Of a DNA stretch of 64,000 nucleotides, positions 1 through 8,067 are shown in pieces. Origin of the DNA: Nocardioides sp. HDW12B (GTDB lineage: Bacteria; Actinomycetota; Actinomycetes; Propionibacteriales; Nocardioidaceae); NCBI RefSeq assembly GCF_011299595.1, contig NZ_CP049867.1, positions 372,001-436,000 of the forward strand. The letters are read 5' to 3'. Numbering within the stretch: the stretch's first letter is position 1; each line of letters starts with the position of its first letter. The notes beneath the pieces were generated by a model, which saw only the letters and a list, made by a program, of their open reading frames with translations, was not told the origin of the DNA and made no database searches. Made by a program: the position numbers and the translations under genes.

Positions 1-204
1 GAGGTCGACCCGCTCGGTCACCTGCGCGACCGCGCCGAGCACCGACCAGGCGTACGGCGCGTGGCCCTGCGCCGAGAGCCACGGGAAGTAGTGGTCGCTC
101 ATCACCTCGAAGTCGAAGCCGGTCTGCTCCGCCTGGGCGGCGTCGCGCACGAGACCACGGGGGTCACGCTGCTCGGTCATGAGGGTGTAGCCGAAGCGCG
201 TCAT
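1..204 (-). CDS. LLM-class F420-dependent oxidoreductase, N-terminal 68 residues (cut by window edge)
   Basis: The start of a luciferase-like monooxygenase-fold protein is read from an ATG at 204. It begins MTRFGYTLMTEQ and continues with a region containing SDHYFPW, the pattern typical of F420-dependent oxidoreductases related to F420-dependent glucose-6-phosphate dehydrogenase. Members use reduced or oxidised coenzyme F420 for hydride transfer; the substrate cannot be told from this fragment. A Shine-Dalgarno-like GAAGGA lies about 6 nt upstream of the ATG. The C-terminal part lies beyond base 1, so completeness cannot be judged. The next gene on the same strand stops 72 nt upstream. Confidence 0.75.
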   Translation of the reverse strand, partial: MTRFGYTLMTEQRDPRGLVRDAAQAEQTGFDFEVMSDHYFPWLSAQGHAPYAWSVLGAVAQVTERVDL

Positions 205-276
205 CAGGGTCCTTCAAGTGTTGCCGAGTGGGGGCCGCCCCCACCGTGCCCATCCGGGTCCGGTCCAACCGGGGCC

Positions 277-999
277 TCAGGCGCCCTTGTTGCCCTCCAG
301 CGGCCGCATCAGGCCCTCCCAGTCGACGTCGGCGTAGCCCGACAGGTCGTCGAGGACCTGCGCGGCCCCGGCCTCGGTCAGCTCGTCCACGCCGAAGCCG
401 CCGGTGCGTACCGTGAGGCAGCGCAGACCGGCCTTGGCGGCGGACTCCACGTCGTAGGGGGTGTCGCCGACCATGACGGCGCGGTCGATCGCGAAGCCGT
501 CCAGGTCGTGCAGCTTGTCGAGAGTGGCGTGCAGCAGGTCGGACTCGGGCTTCGACTCCTCCGCGTCCTCGGACGTGGTCAGGATCGACACGTGCTCGCC
601 GACGCCGAGGGTGCTCACGGCGTTCTCGGAGAAGTGCTTCTTGCCCGACGAGGCGAGCGCCACGACGTACCCGGCCCCGACGAGGTGCTCGATCATCGCG
701 GCGGCGCCGGGCAGCGCGGGCACCTCGGACTCGACCTCGGCGTACTTCTTCTCCCACGCCTCGCGCAGCGCGTCGCCGTGCTTGTCCTCGACCTCCTCGC
801 CGGCCACCTCGGTGACGAGCTTGTCGCCGCCCATGCCGATGGTGCGGTGCAGGCGCCACAGGGCGGGGGTGCGGTCGGCGCCGACGACCTCGTGGAAGGC
901 GCGGAACCAGGCCAGGCCGTGGTGGTAGGTGGAGTCGACGAGCGTGCCGTCGATGTCGAGCAGGACGGCGGCGCGGGCGCCGGAGGGGGAGTCGCTCAT
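277..999 (-). CDS. HAD-superfamily hydrolase (phosphatase)
   Basis: A 240-residue haloacid-dehalogenase-like hydrolase. Motif I is LLDIDGTLVDS near residues 12-22, with two catalytic aspartates for aspartyl-phosphate chemistry and Mg binding. A helical cap region follows, then motif II around ALASSGKK and a motif III/IV region with VMVGDTPYDVESA. The family dephosphorylates small phosphometabolites; the substrate is unknown. I chose the ATG at 999 over an upstream in-frame ATG because a TACGGT hexamer ends exactly 6 nt before it, which suggests a leaderless transcript. It is divergent from the FAD oxidoreductase at 1074. Confidence 0.85.
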   Translation of the reverse strand: MSDSPSGARAAVLLDIDGTLVDSTYHHGLAWFRAFHEVVGADRTPALWRLHRTIGMGGDKLVTEVAGEEVEDKHGDALREAWEKKYAEVESEVPALPGAAAMIEHLVGAGYVVALASSGKKHFSENAVSTLGVGEHVSILTTSEDAEESKPESDLLHATLDKLHDLDGFAIDRAVMVGDTPYDVESAAKAGLRCLTVRTGGFGVDELTEAGAAQVLDDLSGYADVDWEGLMRPLEGNKGA

Positions 1000-1005
1000 C
1001 GCCCG

Positions 1006-1011
1006 ACCGTA
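1006..1011 (-). promoter_or_regulatory. -10 box of leaderless HAD gene
   Basis: TACGGT on the minus strand, six bases before the ATG at 999. This spacing places the transcription start on the A of the start codon. No -35 element is obvious. Confidence 0.5.
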
Positions 1012-1073
1012 GCGGTCCGCGCAGCCCGCCGACTCCTCCGAGAGGGTGGGGCCCACCTGTCAGGATGGCGGGC

Positions 1074-2324
1074 ATGGTCTCGACTCGTGTGGACGTCGTG
1101 GTGGTGGGAGCGGGGCTGGCCGGGCTGCGTTGCGCTCGTGAGCTGGCTGGTGCCGGGCTGTCGGTGAGCGTGCTCGAGGCCTCCGACGGGGTCGGCGGCC
1201 GGGTCCGGACCGACCGCGTCGACGGCTTCCTGCTCGACCGCGGCTTCCAGGTGCTCAACGACGCCTACCCCGAGGTGCGCCGCGCCCTGCGGGTGCCCGA
1301 CCTGGACCTCCAGCGCCTCGACGACGCGATCACGGTGCGCGCCGACGGCCGCCTCCAGAGCATCGCCAACCCGCTGGTCCGCCCGTCCGAGACGCTCGCG
1401 ACCGCGCGGACGGGTCTCGCGCCGCTGGGGCAGAAGCTGCGGCTGGCGGCGTACGCCGGAGCGGCCGCGACCCTGCCGCCGAGCCGGCTGCGGGCGCGTC
1501 CGGACGTGCCGGCCGTCGAGGCCTGGCGCCAGGCCGGCTTCGACCAGGCCACCGTCGACCGGGTGTTCCTGCCCTTCTTCGGCGGCGTCGTCCTCGATGA
1601 CTCGTTCACCACCTCGCGGCGCTTCCTCGACCTGATGATGCGGATGTTCGCCCGCGGCCGCTCCACGCTGCCGGCCGCGGGGATGGGCGCCATGCCCCAG
1701 CAGCTCGCCGACGACCTGCCCGCCGGCACGGTCCGGCTCGAGACCCCGGTCAGCGAGGTCCACCCCGACGGTGTCGTGACCGCGGACGGCGACGTCGCGG
1801 CCGCAACGGTCGTGGTCGCGGCCGACCCCTGGACCGCGCACCGGCTGCTGCCCGCGCTCGGCGTGCCGCCCCAGGCGCGCGGCGTCTCGACGGTCTGGCA
1901 CGCGGCGCCCGCGCGTCCCGGTCACCGGGGTCGTCTGGTGGTCGACGCCGACGGCAGCGTGGTGGCGAACTCGACCATGGTCTCCGCCTCCGCGCCGACC
2001 TACGCCCCGCCGGGTCGCACGCTCGTGGGCACCTCGGTGCTGCACGTGCGCGCCGGCCAGGTGCCGACTGACGCCGAGCTGCTGCCGCTGCTCGGCGAGC
2101 TGCACGAGGAGGACGCCTCGGGGTGGGAGCGGCTGCACGTCCACGACGTGCCCGAGGCGCTGCCGTTCATGGGGGCGCCGCACTCGTTCCGCCGCTACGT
2201 GCGGGTGCGGAGCGGGGCCGGCACGGTGTACGTCGGTGGCGACCACCGCGACACCAGCTCGATCCAGGGCGCGCTGGTCTCGGGGCGCCGCACCGCCGAG
2301 GCGGTGCTGGCCGACCGGGGCTGA
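1074..2324 (+). CDS. NAD(P)/FAD-dependent oxidoreductase (amine oxidase / phytoene desaturase-like)
   Basis: A 416-residue flavoprotein with an N-terminal Rossmann dinucleotide-binding motif (VVVVGAGLAGLRCARELA) and the GG-containing motif GVGGRVRTD that follows in FAD amine oxidases. The C-terminus has VYVGGDHRDTSSIQGAL, which closes the FAD site in this family. Related actinobacterial proteins oxidise amines or desaturate isoprenoids; the substrate is unknown. I prefer ATG 1074 to ATG 1065 because an AGGA lies 8 nt upstream and a CAGGAT hexamer ends 7 nt before it. It converges with the DUF2530 gene across a 13-bp tandem repeat. Confidence 0.8.
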   Translation: MVSTRVDVVVVGAGLAGLRCARELAGAGLSVSVLEASDGVGGRVRTDRVDGFLLDRGFQVLNDAYPEVRRALRVPDLDLQRLDDAITVRADGRLQSIANPLVRPSETLATARTGLAPLGQKLRLAAYAGAAATLPPSRLRARPDVPAVEAWRQAGFDQATVDRVFLPFFGGVVLDDSFTTSRRFLDLMMRMFARGRSTLPAAGMGAMPQQLADDLPAGTVRLETPVSEVHPDGVVTADGDVAAATVVVAADPWTAHRLLPALGVPPQARGVSTVWHAAPARPGHRGRLVVDADGSVVANSTMVSASAPTYAPPGRTLVGTSVLHVRAGQVPTDAELLPLLGELHEEDASGWERLHVHDVPEALPFMGAPHSFRRYVRVRSGAGTVYVGGDHRDTSSIQGALVSGRRTAEAVLADRG

Positions 2325-2327
2325 GCT

Positions 2328-2379
2328 GCCGGGCGGAGTCGCCGAGCGGAGTCGCCGGGCGGAGTCGCCAGGCGGGGTT
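2328..2379. repeat. Tandem repeat, four 13-bp units, at a convergent gene junction
   Basis: Four head-to-tail copies of a 13-bp unit (GCCGGGCGGAGTC; units 2 and 4 carry changes) start just after the oxidoreductase stop and run into the stop codon of the convergent DUF2530 gene. No open reading frame explains it. Confidence 0.8.
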
Positions 2380-2707
2380 AGCGGGCGGCGGATCCGCGGG
2401 CCGCGGCGTCCCGGGCGATCGCGCGGGCGCGGCGTCGGCAGTAGGCGATGCCGAACAGCCCCAGCCCGAAGCCGGCCGCGCAGGTCCACAGCCACCACAC
2501 GCGGCCGGTGTCCTCCAGCCAGTCGTAGGACGGCAGCAGCCCCAGCCCCGCTCCCAGGAACATCAGGGCGCCGAAGGCGACGGTCCGCACCCCGGTGACG
2601 TCGAGCGGCTCGACGTCGGCGACCAGGTAGGTGCGGTTGCCGATCTCGTGGACCTCGAGCACCGGCGGACCGCTCTCGGGGGCGGCGTCGGGCGGGGGGG
2701 AGTCCAC
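2378..2707 (-). CDS. DUF2530-family small membrane protein
   Basis: A 109-residue protein. A soluble N-terminal part containing DVEPLDVTGVRTVAFG is followed by two predicted membrane segments (roughly residues 43-60 and 70-88) and a basic C-terminus rich in arginine. The VEPLDV pattern and layout match the DUF2530 family of actinobacteria, which often sits beside NCS2 permeases, as it does here; function is unknown. The GTG at 2707 is the likely start because TAAGTT lies 7 nt upstream. It is divergent from the permease gene, and an accessory role for the transporter is only inferred. Confidence 0.75.
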   Translation of the reverse strand: MDSPPPDAAPESGPPVLEVHEIGNRTYLVADVEPLDVTGVRTVAFGALMFLGAGLGLLPSYDWLEDTGRVWWLWTCAAGFGLGLFGIAYCRRRARAIARDAAARGSAAR

Positions 2708-2714
2708 GGGTCAG

Positions 2715-2720
2715 AACTTA
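2715..2720 (-). promoter_or_regulatory. -10 box of leaderless DUF2530 gene
   Basis: TAAGTT on the minus strand, ending 7 nt before GTG 2707. Confidence 0.45.
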
Positions 2721-2836
2721 GCCCAGCGGTGACGGCACCGACACATCGCTCTGGCAGCATGTGCCGCGGCACGGGCTGGACCGTGCCCGCCAACCCGTCC
2801 CGTCCCGTCCCGTCACCGCCTCAGGGGGCTCCTCCG

Positions 2837-4312
2837 GTGGACCAGTTCTTCAAGATCAGTGCGCGCGGATCCACCGTGGGCCAGGAGGTGCGCGGCGGCG
2901 TCGTCACCTTCTTCACGATGGCCTACATCATCGTGCTGAACCCGCTCATCATCGGCACCCAGACCGACGGCGCCGGGAAGTTCCTCGGTGGCGGCGACGC
3001 CCCGAACATCCCGCTGGTGGCGCTGGGCACGGCCGTCGTCGCCGGCCTCATGACCATCCTCATGGGGGTGGTGGCGCGCTACCCGCTGGCGCTGGCCACG
3101 GGGCTCGGGCTCAACGCCTTCGTCACCTTCTCGATCGCCAAGGCCTACACCTGGACCGAGGCCATGACGTTCGTCTTCCTCGAGGGCGTCATCATCCTGG
3201 TGCTGGTGCTCACCGGCTTCCGGGTCGCGGTCTTCAAGGCGGTGCCGACCTCGCTCAAGACCGCGATCAGCGTCGGGATCGGCCTCTTCATCGCCCTCAT
3301 CGGCCTGGTCGACGCCGGGTTCGTGCGTCGTACGGCGGTGGGGCCGGTGCCCGTGGAGCTCGGCGTCGGCGGCGTGCTCGACGGCTGGCCGACCCTGGTC
3401 TTCGTGGTCGGCCTCGTGCTGGTCGTGGCGCTGCACGTGCGTCAGGTGAAGGGGGCCATCCTCATCGCGATCGCGGCCACCACCGCGCTGGCCATCGCGA
3501 TCGAGAGCGCCTTCGACATCGGCCCGTCCTTCGTCAGTCCCGAGGAGACGAACCCGAAGGGCTGGCAGCTCAACGTGCCCTCGGTGCCCGGCGACGTGGC
3601 GAACGTGCCCGGACTGTCGGACCTGAAGGACCTCTGGGGCCTGGCGATCTTCGACGACATCGGGGGCCTGGGCGACGCGCTCGGCTCCTACGACGCCGCG
3701 GCGTTCATCGGCATCGCGCTGCTGATCTTCACCCTGCTGCTGGCCGACTTCTTCGACACCATGGGCACGATGACGGCCATCGGCGCCGAGGCCGGCCTGC
3801 TCGACGAGCAGGGCACCCCGCCGCGGGCGCAGCAGATCCTCATCGTGGACTCCATCGCCGCTGCGGCCGGTGGCGCCGCCGGGGTCTCCTCGAACACGTC
3901 CTACATCGAGTCAGCCACCGGGGTCGGCGAGGGCGCACGCACCGGTCTGGCCTCGGTGGTGACCGGAGTGATGTTCCTGCTCGCGACCGTGTTCACCCCG
4001 CTCGTGGCGGTGATCCCCTACGAGGCGGCCACGCCCGCGCTGGTGCTGGTCGGCTTCCTGATGATGACCCAGGTCCGCCACATCGACTGGGACGACGTCG
4101 AGGTCGCGCTGCCCGCGTTCCTCACGATCGTGCTCATGCCGTTCACCTACAACATCACCGTCGGCATCGGGGCAGGCTTCATCGCCTACGTCCTGATCAA
4201 GGTGGTGCGCGGCAAGGTGGGCCAGGTCCACGCCCTCATGTGGGTGGTCTCGGCGCTGTTCGTCGTCTACTTCGCCATCGAGCCGTTGCGGCAGGCCCTG
4301 GGCGTGAGCTGA
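2837..4312 (+). CDS. NCS2-family purine/pyrimidine permease (AzgA-like)
   Basis: A 491-residue polytopic membrane protein starting VDQFFKIS from a GTG. The early stretch EVRGGVVTFFTMAYIIVLNP and the later LLADFFDTMGTM and SNTSYIESATGVGEGARTG are hallmarks of the AzgA-type branch of nucleobase:cation symporter-2. These proteins import adenine, guanine or hypoxanthine with protons across the cytoplasmic membrane. About twelve hydrophobic segments are visible and the length is slightly above the usual 430-460, mainly from inserted loops around residues 225-275. Substrate choice cannot be read from the sequence. A GC-rich hairpin follows the stop. Confidence 0.88.
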   Translation: MDQFFKISARGSTVGQEVRGGVVTFFTMAYIIVLNPLIIGTQTDGAGKFLGGGDAPNIPLVALGTAVVAGLMTILMGVVARYPLALATGLGLNAFVTFSIAKAYTWTEAMTFVFLEGVIILVLVLTGFRVAVFKAVPTSLKTAISVGIGLFIALIGLVDAGFVRRTAVGPVPVELGVGGVLDGWPTLVFVVGLVLVVALHVRQVKGAILIAIAATTALAIAIESAFDIGPSFVSPEETNPKGWQLNVPSVPGDVANVPGLSDLKDLWGLAIFDDIGGLGDALGSYDAAAFIGIALLIFTLLLADFFDTMGTMTAIGAEAGLLDEQGTPPRAQQILIVDSIAAAAGGAAGVSSNTSYIESATGVGEGARTGLASVVTGVMFLLATVFTPLVAVIPYEAATPALVLVGFLMMTQVRHIDWDDVEVALPAFLTIVLMPFTYNITVGIGAGFIAYVLIKVVRGKVGQVHALMWVVSALFVVYFAIEPLRQALGVS

Positions 4313-4316
4313 GGGA

Positions 4317-4336
4317 GGAGCGCGCCCCCGCGCTCC
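4317..4336. terminator. Possible bidirectional terminator hairpin
   Basis: A perfect 8-bp stem, GGAGCGCG / CGCGCTCC, with loop CCCC lies between the convergent permease and the small DHp-like gene. There is no T-run, so intrinsic termination is uncertain. Confidence 0.4.
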
Positions 4337-4367
4337 AGCTCGTCCACCCAGGACCTGCCACTCCGTG

Positions 4368-4565
4368 TCAGCCGATCGCCTCCCCCGTGAGATCGTCCAG
4401 CAGGCGCAGCACGTGATCGCTGCGCTGCTGGACCATCGTCGTCAGCTGACGGAGGACCTCGGGAGTTAGGCCCTCCAGTCCCTCGCTCATCTCGGCCGCG
4501 GCGGCCTTGATGACAGCTGCGGAGTTCCGCAGGTCATGGATGAGCTCTTCGTGTTGTTTACCCAT
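4368..4565 (-). CDS. Stand-alone histidine-kinase DHp-like small protein
   Basis: A 65-residue protein (start MGKQHEELIHDLRNS) made almost entirely of two predicted helices. The stretch HDLRNSAAVIKAAAAEM resembles the H-box of a sensor-kinase dimerisation/phosphoacceptor domain, with His at about residue 9. No ATPase domain, membrane segment or sensor domain is encoded. A second helix near residues 37-60 could complete a four-helix bundle on dimerisation. It might be a phosphotransfer or decoy partner; that is inference. An in-frame upstream start at 4616 adds 17 unconvincing residues. Confidence 0.55.
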   Translation of the reverse strand: MGKQHEELIHDLRNSAAVIKAAAAEMSEGLEGLTPEVLRQLTTMVQQRSDHVLRLLDDLTGEAIG

Positions 4566-4671
4566 GGTGATACCCCTATCCCCACAGACAGGATGGCCCT
4601 CTACCACCCGATCCATCCAGGTTTGTGGGGATATGTAACCGAACGGCCAGCGGTCTAGTCCGGCAGGGTGG

Positions 4672-6198
4672 TCAGGCGGGCACCGTCGTCGTCCGGGTGG
4701 ACCGCGCGGCCGTGTGGGGGATCGCCTCGAGGGTCGCGTCGAGGTCCGTGCGCAGCGTGGTGGCGGCGTCGACGACGTAGTTCTGCCGGACCCGCCACAC
4801 CCCGGAGTCGCCCTGGCGCGGGAGGTGGGGCAGCGCCCGGGTGACGTAGCCCGAGGACAGGTCCAGCAGCGGTCGCTCGGTCAGCCCCTCCTCGAGCGGG
4901 GGCACGACCGCCCCGAGGTCACGGGCGTCGAGGTGCCGGAGGATCTTGCACACCAGGCGGGAGGACAGGTCGGCCCGCAGCGTCCAGGAGGCGTTGGTGT
5001 AGCCGACGCAGATCGCGAAGTTGGGCAGACCCGTGATCATCGCCCCGCGCCACACGAACTGCTCGTTGAGCGTGACCGTCTCGCCGTCCACGCTGGGCCG
5101 CACGCCACCGAAGAGCTGCATCTGCAGACCGGTGGCGGTCACGACGACGTCGGCGGGCAGCTCGCGTCCGGACTCCAGGGTGACGGCGTCGGCGGTGAAG
5201 CCCGCGATGCGGTCGGTGACGATGTCGGCATCGCCCCGACGGATGGCCTTGAAGAGGTCGCCGCTGGGCACCAGGCACAGGCGCTGGTCCCACGGGTCGT
5301 ACGGCGCGGTGAAGTCGGCCGGGTCGAAGCGCTCCGCGCCGACCCCCTTCTCGACCCCCTGGAGGAGCAGCTTCTTCGCCTGGGCCGGGAAGCGCTGGCA
5401 GAACTGGAACAGCGCCTGGGTCACCAGCACGTTCTTGGTACGGATGAGCCGGTGGGCGAGCGGTGCGGGCAGCCGCTCGCGCATGCTGTTGGCGAGCTTG
5501 TCCACGCGCGGGGCCACCGCGATCCACGACGGGGTGCGCTGGAGCATCGTCACGTGCTCGGCCTCGCCGGCCATCGACGGCACCAGCGTGACCGCCGTGG
5601 CCCCGCTGCCGATCACCACGACGCGCTTGCCGGCGTACTCCAGGTCCTCGGGCCAGAACTGCGGGTGCACGACCTGGCCGCCGAAGTCGGCGATGCCCGG
5701 GATGGTGGCGGCGTAGGGCTCGGCGTAGTCGTAGTAGCCCGAGCAGGCGTAGAGGAACGAGCAGGTGAGCGTGCTGGTGCCCGGGCTCGCCGGGTCGGTC
5801 GACTCCACCGTGACGGTCCAGCGCTGGTCGGCCGTCGACCAGTCGGCGGCCACGACGCGGCGCTGCAGACGGATGTGGCGGTCGATGCCGTGCTTGGTCG
5901 CCGTGTGCTCGATGTAGCGGCGGATCGCGGCGCCGTCGACGATGGACTCCTTCTCCCGCCACGGCTCGAACGGGTAGGCGAGGGTGAAGATGTCGGAGTC
6001 CGAGCGGATGCCGGGGTAGCGGAAGAGGTCCCAGGTGCCGCCCAGCGCGTCGCGCGACTCGAGGATCGCGTAGGTCTTGTCGAGGCACTCGGTCTGCAGG
6101 CGGTAGCCGGCGCCCACGCCCGAGAGCCCGCCCCCGACCACCAGGACGTCGAGGTGCTCGGTGGAGGTGGCCGTCGCGGGGGCGGTGTCTGCGCTCAT
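4672..6198 (-). CDS. EthA-like FAD/NADPH Baeyer-Villiger monooxygenase
   Basis: A 508-residue class B flavin monooxygenase. It has the FAD motif GGGLSG (residues 22-27), the block GGTWDLFRYPGIRSDSD, the NADPH-site motif VVVIGSGATAVTLVPSM, and a Baeyer-Villiger fingerprint FGGQVVHPQFWP at about 172-183. It resembles mycobacterial EthA from memory along most of its length, including WDQRLCLVP and GYTNASWTL. The expected reaction inserts an oxygen atom next to a ketone or oxidises a thioether or thioamide, using O2 and NADPH. It is divergent from a MarR regulator, whereas mycobacterial ethA pairs with a TetR-type EthR. The start at 6198 is backed by a TATCCT 6 nt upstream. Confidence 0.9.
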   Translation of the reverse strand: MSADTAPATATSTEHLDVLVVGGGLSGVGAGYRLQTECLDKTYAILESRDALGGTWDLFRYPGIRSDSDIFTLAYPFEPWREKESIVDGAAIRRYIEHTATKHGIDRHIRLQRRVVAADWSTADQRWTVTVESTDPASPGTSTLTCSFLYACSGYYDYAEPYAATIPGIADFGGQVVHPQFWPEDLEYAGKRVVVIGSGATAVTLVPSMAGEAEHVTMLQRTPSWIAVAPRVDKLANSMRERLPAPLAHRLIRTKNVLVTQALFQFCQRFPAQAKKLLLQGVEKGVGAERFDPADFTAPYDPWDQRLCLVPSGDLFKAIRRGDADIVTDRIAGFTADAVTLESGRELPADVVVTATGLQMQLFGGVRPSVDGETVTLNEQFVWRGAMITGLPNFAICVGYTNASWTLRADLSSRLVCKILRHLDARDLGAVVPPLEEGLTERPLLDLSSGYVTRALPHLPRQGDSGVWRVRQNYVVDAATTLRTDLDATLEAIPHTAARSTRTTTVPA

Positions 6199-6204
6199 CG
6201 CGCC

Positions 6205-6210
6205 AGGATA
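6205..6210 (-). promoter_or_regulatory. -10 box of leaderless EthA-like gene
   Basis: TATCCT on the minus strand ends 6 nt before ATG 6198, consistent with transcription starting at the start codon. Confidence 0.55.
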
Positions 6211-6276
6211 GGGCGGCGGTCCGAGCCCGCGGGAGCGAACGTGCGCGGGGTCACGCGGGGGTCGGGACCGGGAATG

Positions 6277-6291
6277 ATTAGCAGGACTAAT
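6277..6291. promoter_or_regulatory. Palindrome ATTAG-N5-CTAAT, candidate MarR operator
   Basis: A perfect 5-bp inverted repeat with a 5-bp spacer stands out as AT-rich in the 109-bp gap between the EthA-like gene and the MarR gene. It lies immediately upstream of the presumed MarR -10 box, where a bound repressor would block the promoter. Confidence 0.5.
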
Positions 6292-6295
6292 GAGT

Positions 6296-6301
6296 TATGC
6301 T
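6296..6301 (+). promoter_or_regulatory. -10 box of leaderless marR gene
   Basis: TATGCT ends 6 nt before ATG 6308. An earlier in-frame ATG at 6290 lies upstream of this box and would not be transcribed. Confidence 0.55.
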
Positions 6302-6307
6302 ATCAAT

Positions 6308-6757
6308 ATGTCACCCACCGCAGAGAAGGTCGCCCGCACCGACGCCGGGCTCGCCTCCTCCCTCCGCTTCTCGGTGAACCGCCTGTCCCGGCGCATGCGC
6401 ACCGAGGATCTCGACGACACCGGGGTCAGTGTCGGCGGCCTCTCGGTGCTCGCCCGGCTCTTCCGCGACGGGCAGAGCAGCATCGGCCAGCTGGCGGCCG
6501 CGGAGCGCGTGCAGCCGCCCTCCATGACCCGCACGGTCTCCTGCCTGGAGGCGGAGGGGCTGGTCGAGCGGGCGCCCCACCCGACCGACGGTCGACAGGT
6601 GATCATCCGGTTGTCCGAGGCCGGCGAGGCGGTCCTGGTGGCCGAGCGCCGCCGACGCGACGCCTGGCTGATGCCCCGGCTGCGTGAGCTGACCCCCGAC
6701 GAACGTGCCCTGCTGCGGCAGGCCGCCCCGATCCTGGAGAGACTGAGCAACAGTTGA
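6308..6757 (+). CDS. MarR-family transcriptional regulator
   Basis: A 149-residue winged-helix regulator. Helices around residues 15-50 lead into GQLAAAERVQPPSMTRTVSCLE, the recognition-helix region. The wing follows at LVERAPHPTDGRQVIIRLSEAG, with the DGR signature of MarR proteins. C-terminal helices for dimerisation complete the usual length. MarR proteins repress divergent or adjacent genes and are released by small aromatic or toxic ligands. Here it overlaps the start of an MFS exporter by 4 nt and faces an EthA-like monooxygenase, so control of a detoxification module is likely. The palindrome at 6277-6291 is the obvious operator candidate. Confidence 0.88.
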   Translation: MSPTAEKVARTDAGLASSLRFSVNRLSRRMRTEDLDDTGVSVGGLSVLARLFRDGQSSIGQLAAAERVQPPSMTRTVSCLEAEGLVERAPHPTDGRQVIIRLSEAGEAVLVAERRRRDAWLMPRLRELTPDERALLRQAAPILERLSNS

Positions 6758-8058
6758 GCCCCACCTTCCGCGCCCTCGCCCACCGCAACTACCGGCTGTA
6801 CTGGTCCGGTGGCTTCGTGTCGAACATCGGCACGTGGATGCAGCGGGTGGCGCAGGACTGGCTGGTGCTGCTGCTGACCAACAACTCCGGCACGGCGCTG
6901 GGCATCACCACCGGGCTGCAGTTCCTGCCGATCCTGCTGCTCTCGCCGTGGGCCGGCGCGGTCGCCGACCGGCTGCCCAAGCAGCGCCTGCTGCAGGTCG
7001 CCCAGCTCATGATGGCCGCCCCCGCCCTCGCTCTCGGCCTCCTCGCGGTCACCGGGCTCGCCCAGCCGTGGCACGTCTACGTGATCGCGCTGCTCTTCGG
7101 CATCGGGACCGCCTTCGAGGCACCGGTCCGGCAGTCCTTCGTCTCCGAGCTGGTGAGCGCCGACGACCTGCCGAACGCGGTCGGTCTGAACTCGGTCTCC
7201 TTCAACCTCGGCCGCATCGTCGGGCCGGCGGTGGCGGGCCTCACCATCGCGCTCTTCGGCTCCGGCGTCGAGGCCACCGGCGTCGTCATCCTGATCAACG
7301 CGCTCAGCTACGGACCGGTGTTCTTCGCCCTCGGGCGCCTGCGGGACCTGCCGCACGACCCGGATGCCGACCGCAGCCGACGGCCCGGCATGGTGCTCGA
7401 CGGGATGCGCTACGTCCGCAGCCGCCCCGACCTGCTGCTGGTGCTGGCCGTGATGGGCTTCGTCGGCACCTTCGGGCTCAACTTCCAGCTCACGTCCGCG
7501 CTGATGGCCACCGAGGTCTACGCCCAGGGGGCGGGGGAGTACGGCATCCTCGGCTCCACGATGGCGCTCGGCTCCATCGTCGGGTCGCTCCTGGCCGCGC
7601 GCCGCACCAGCACCCGGCTGCGGCTGGTCGTCGGCGCGGCCCTGGCCTTCGGGGTGGCCGAGATCGTCATCGCGACCATGCCGACGTACCTCACCTTCGT
7701 CGCGCTGACGCCGCTCATCGGCATCACCGCGATGACCACCATCACCGCCGCCAACACCACCATGCAGCTGACGGTGCCCGCCGAGCTGCGCGGGCGCGTC
7801 ATGGCGCTCTACCTCATGGTCTTCATGGGCGGCACCCCGCTCGGCTCGCCGATCGTCGGCTGGGTCGGGGAGACCTTCGGGGCCCGCTGGTCGCTGGCCG
7901 GCGGTGGGGTGATGTCGATCCTCGGCACGCTGGGCTCGGTCGCGGTCTTCTGGCACTTGAGCCGCCGCCGCGAGCGGCGTACGGCGGACGCCGCCGGGGA
8001 CAACCAGCGGGTCCCCGACCCGCTGGAGGCGGATCCCGCGACCCAGCCGGTTCCGTAG
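6754..8058 (+). CDS. MFS transporter (EntS/exporter-type)
   Basis: A 434-residue twelve-helix major facilitator protein. It starts from a TTG that shares bases with the marR stop (TTGA overlap) and has GGAGAG about 10 nt upstream, so it is translationally coupled to marR. The N-terminus FRALAHRNYRLYWSGGFVSNIGTWMQRVAQDWLV is typical of the MFS_3/enterobactin-exporter-like group. Motif A-like GAVADRLPKQRLL follows helix 2. The protein probably exports a drug or a small metabolite under marR control. The C-terminal tail is charged and cytosolic. Confidence 0.88.
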   Translation: MSPTFRALAHRNYRLYWSGGFVSNIGTWMQRVAQDWLVLLLTNNSGTALGITTGLQFLPILLLSPWAGAVADRLPKQRLLQVAQLMMAAPALALGLLAVTGLAQPWHVYVIALLFGIGTAFEAPVRQSFVSELVSADDLPNAVGLNSVSFNLGRIVGPAVAGLTIALFGSGVEATGVVILINALSYGPVFFALGRLRDLPHDPDADRSRRPGMVLDGMRYVRSRPDLLLVLAVMGFVGTFGLNFQLTSALMATEVYAQGAGEYGILGSTMALGSIVGSLLAARRTSTRLRLVVGAALAFGVAEIVIATMPTYLTFVALTPLIGITAMTTITAANTTMQLTVPAELRGRVMALYLMVFMGGTPLGSPIVGWVGETFGARWSLAGGGVMSILGTLGSVAVFWHLSRRRERRTADAAGDNQRVPDPLEADPATQPVP

Positions 8059-8061
8059 ACT
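8056..8061 (+). promoter_or_regulatory. -10 box inside the MFS stop codon
   Basis: TAGACT overlaps the MFS stop codon (TAG, 8056-8058) and ends 6 nt before GTG 8068, giving the downstream micro-ORF and methyltransferase their own leaderless promoter. Confidence 0.5.
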
Positions 8062-8067
8062 CCTCGG

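Noticed and set aside
61-1167. Long plus-strand frame opposite the HAD gene
   Set aside because: It is an antisense shadow of a recognisable HAD hydrolase; many such long frames arise here from high GC.
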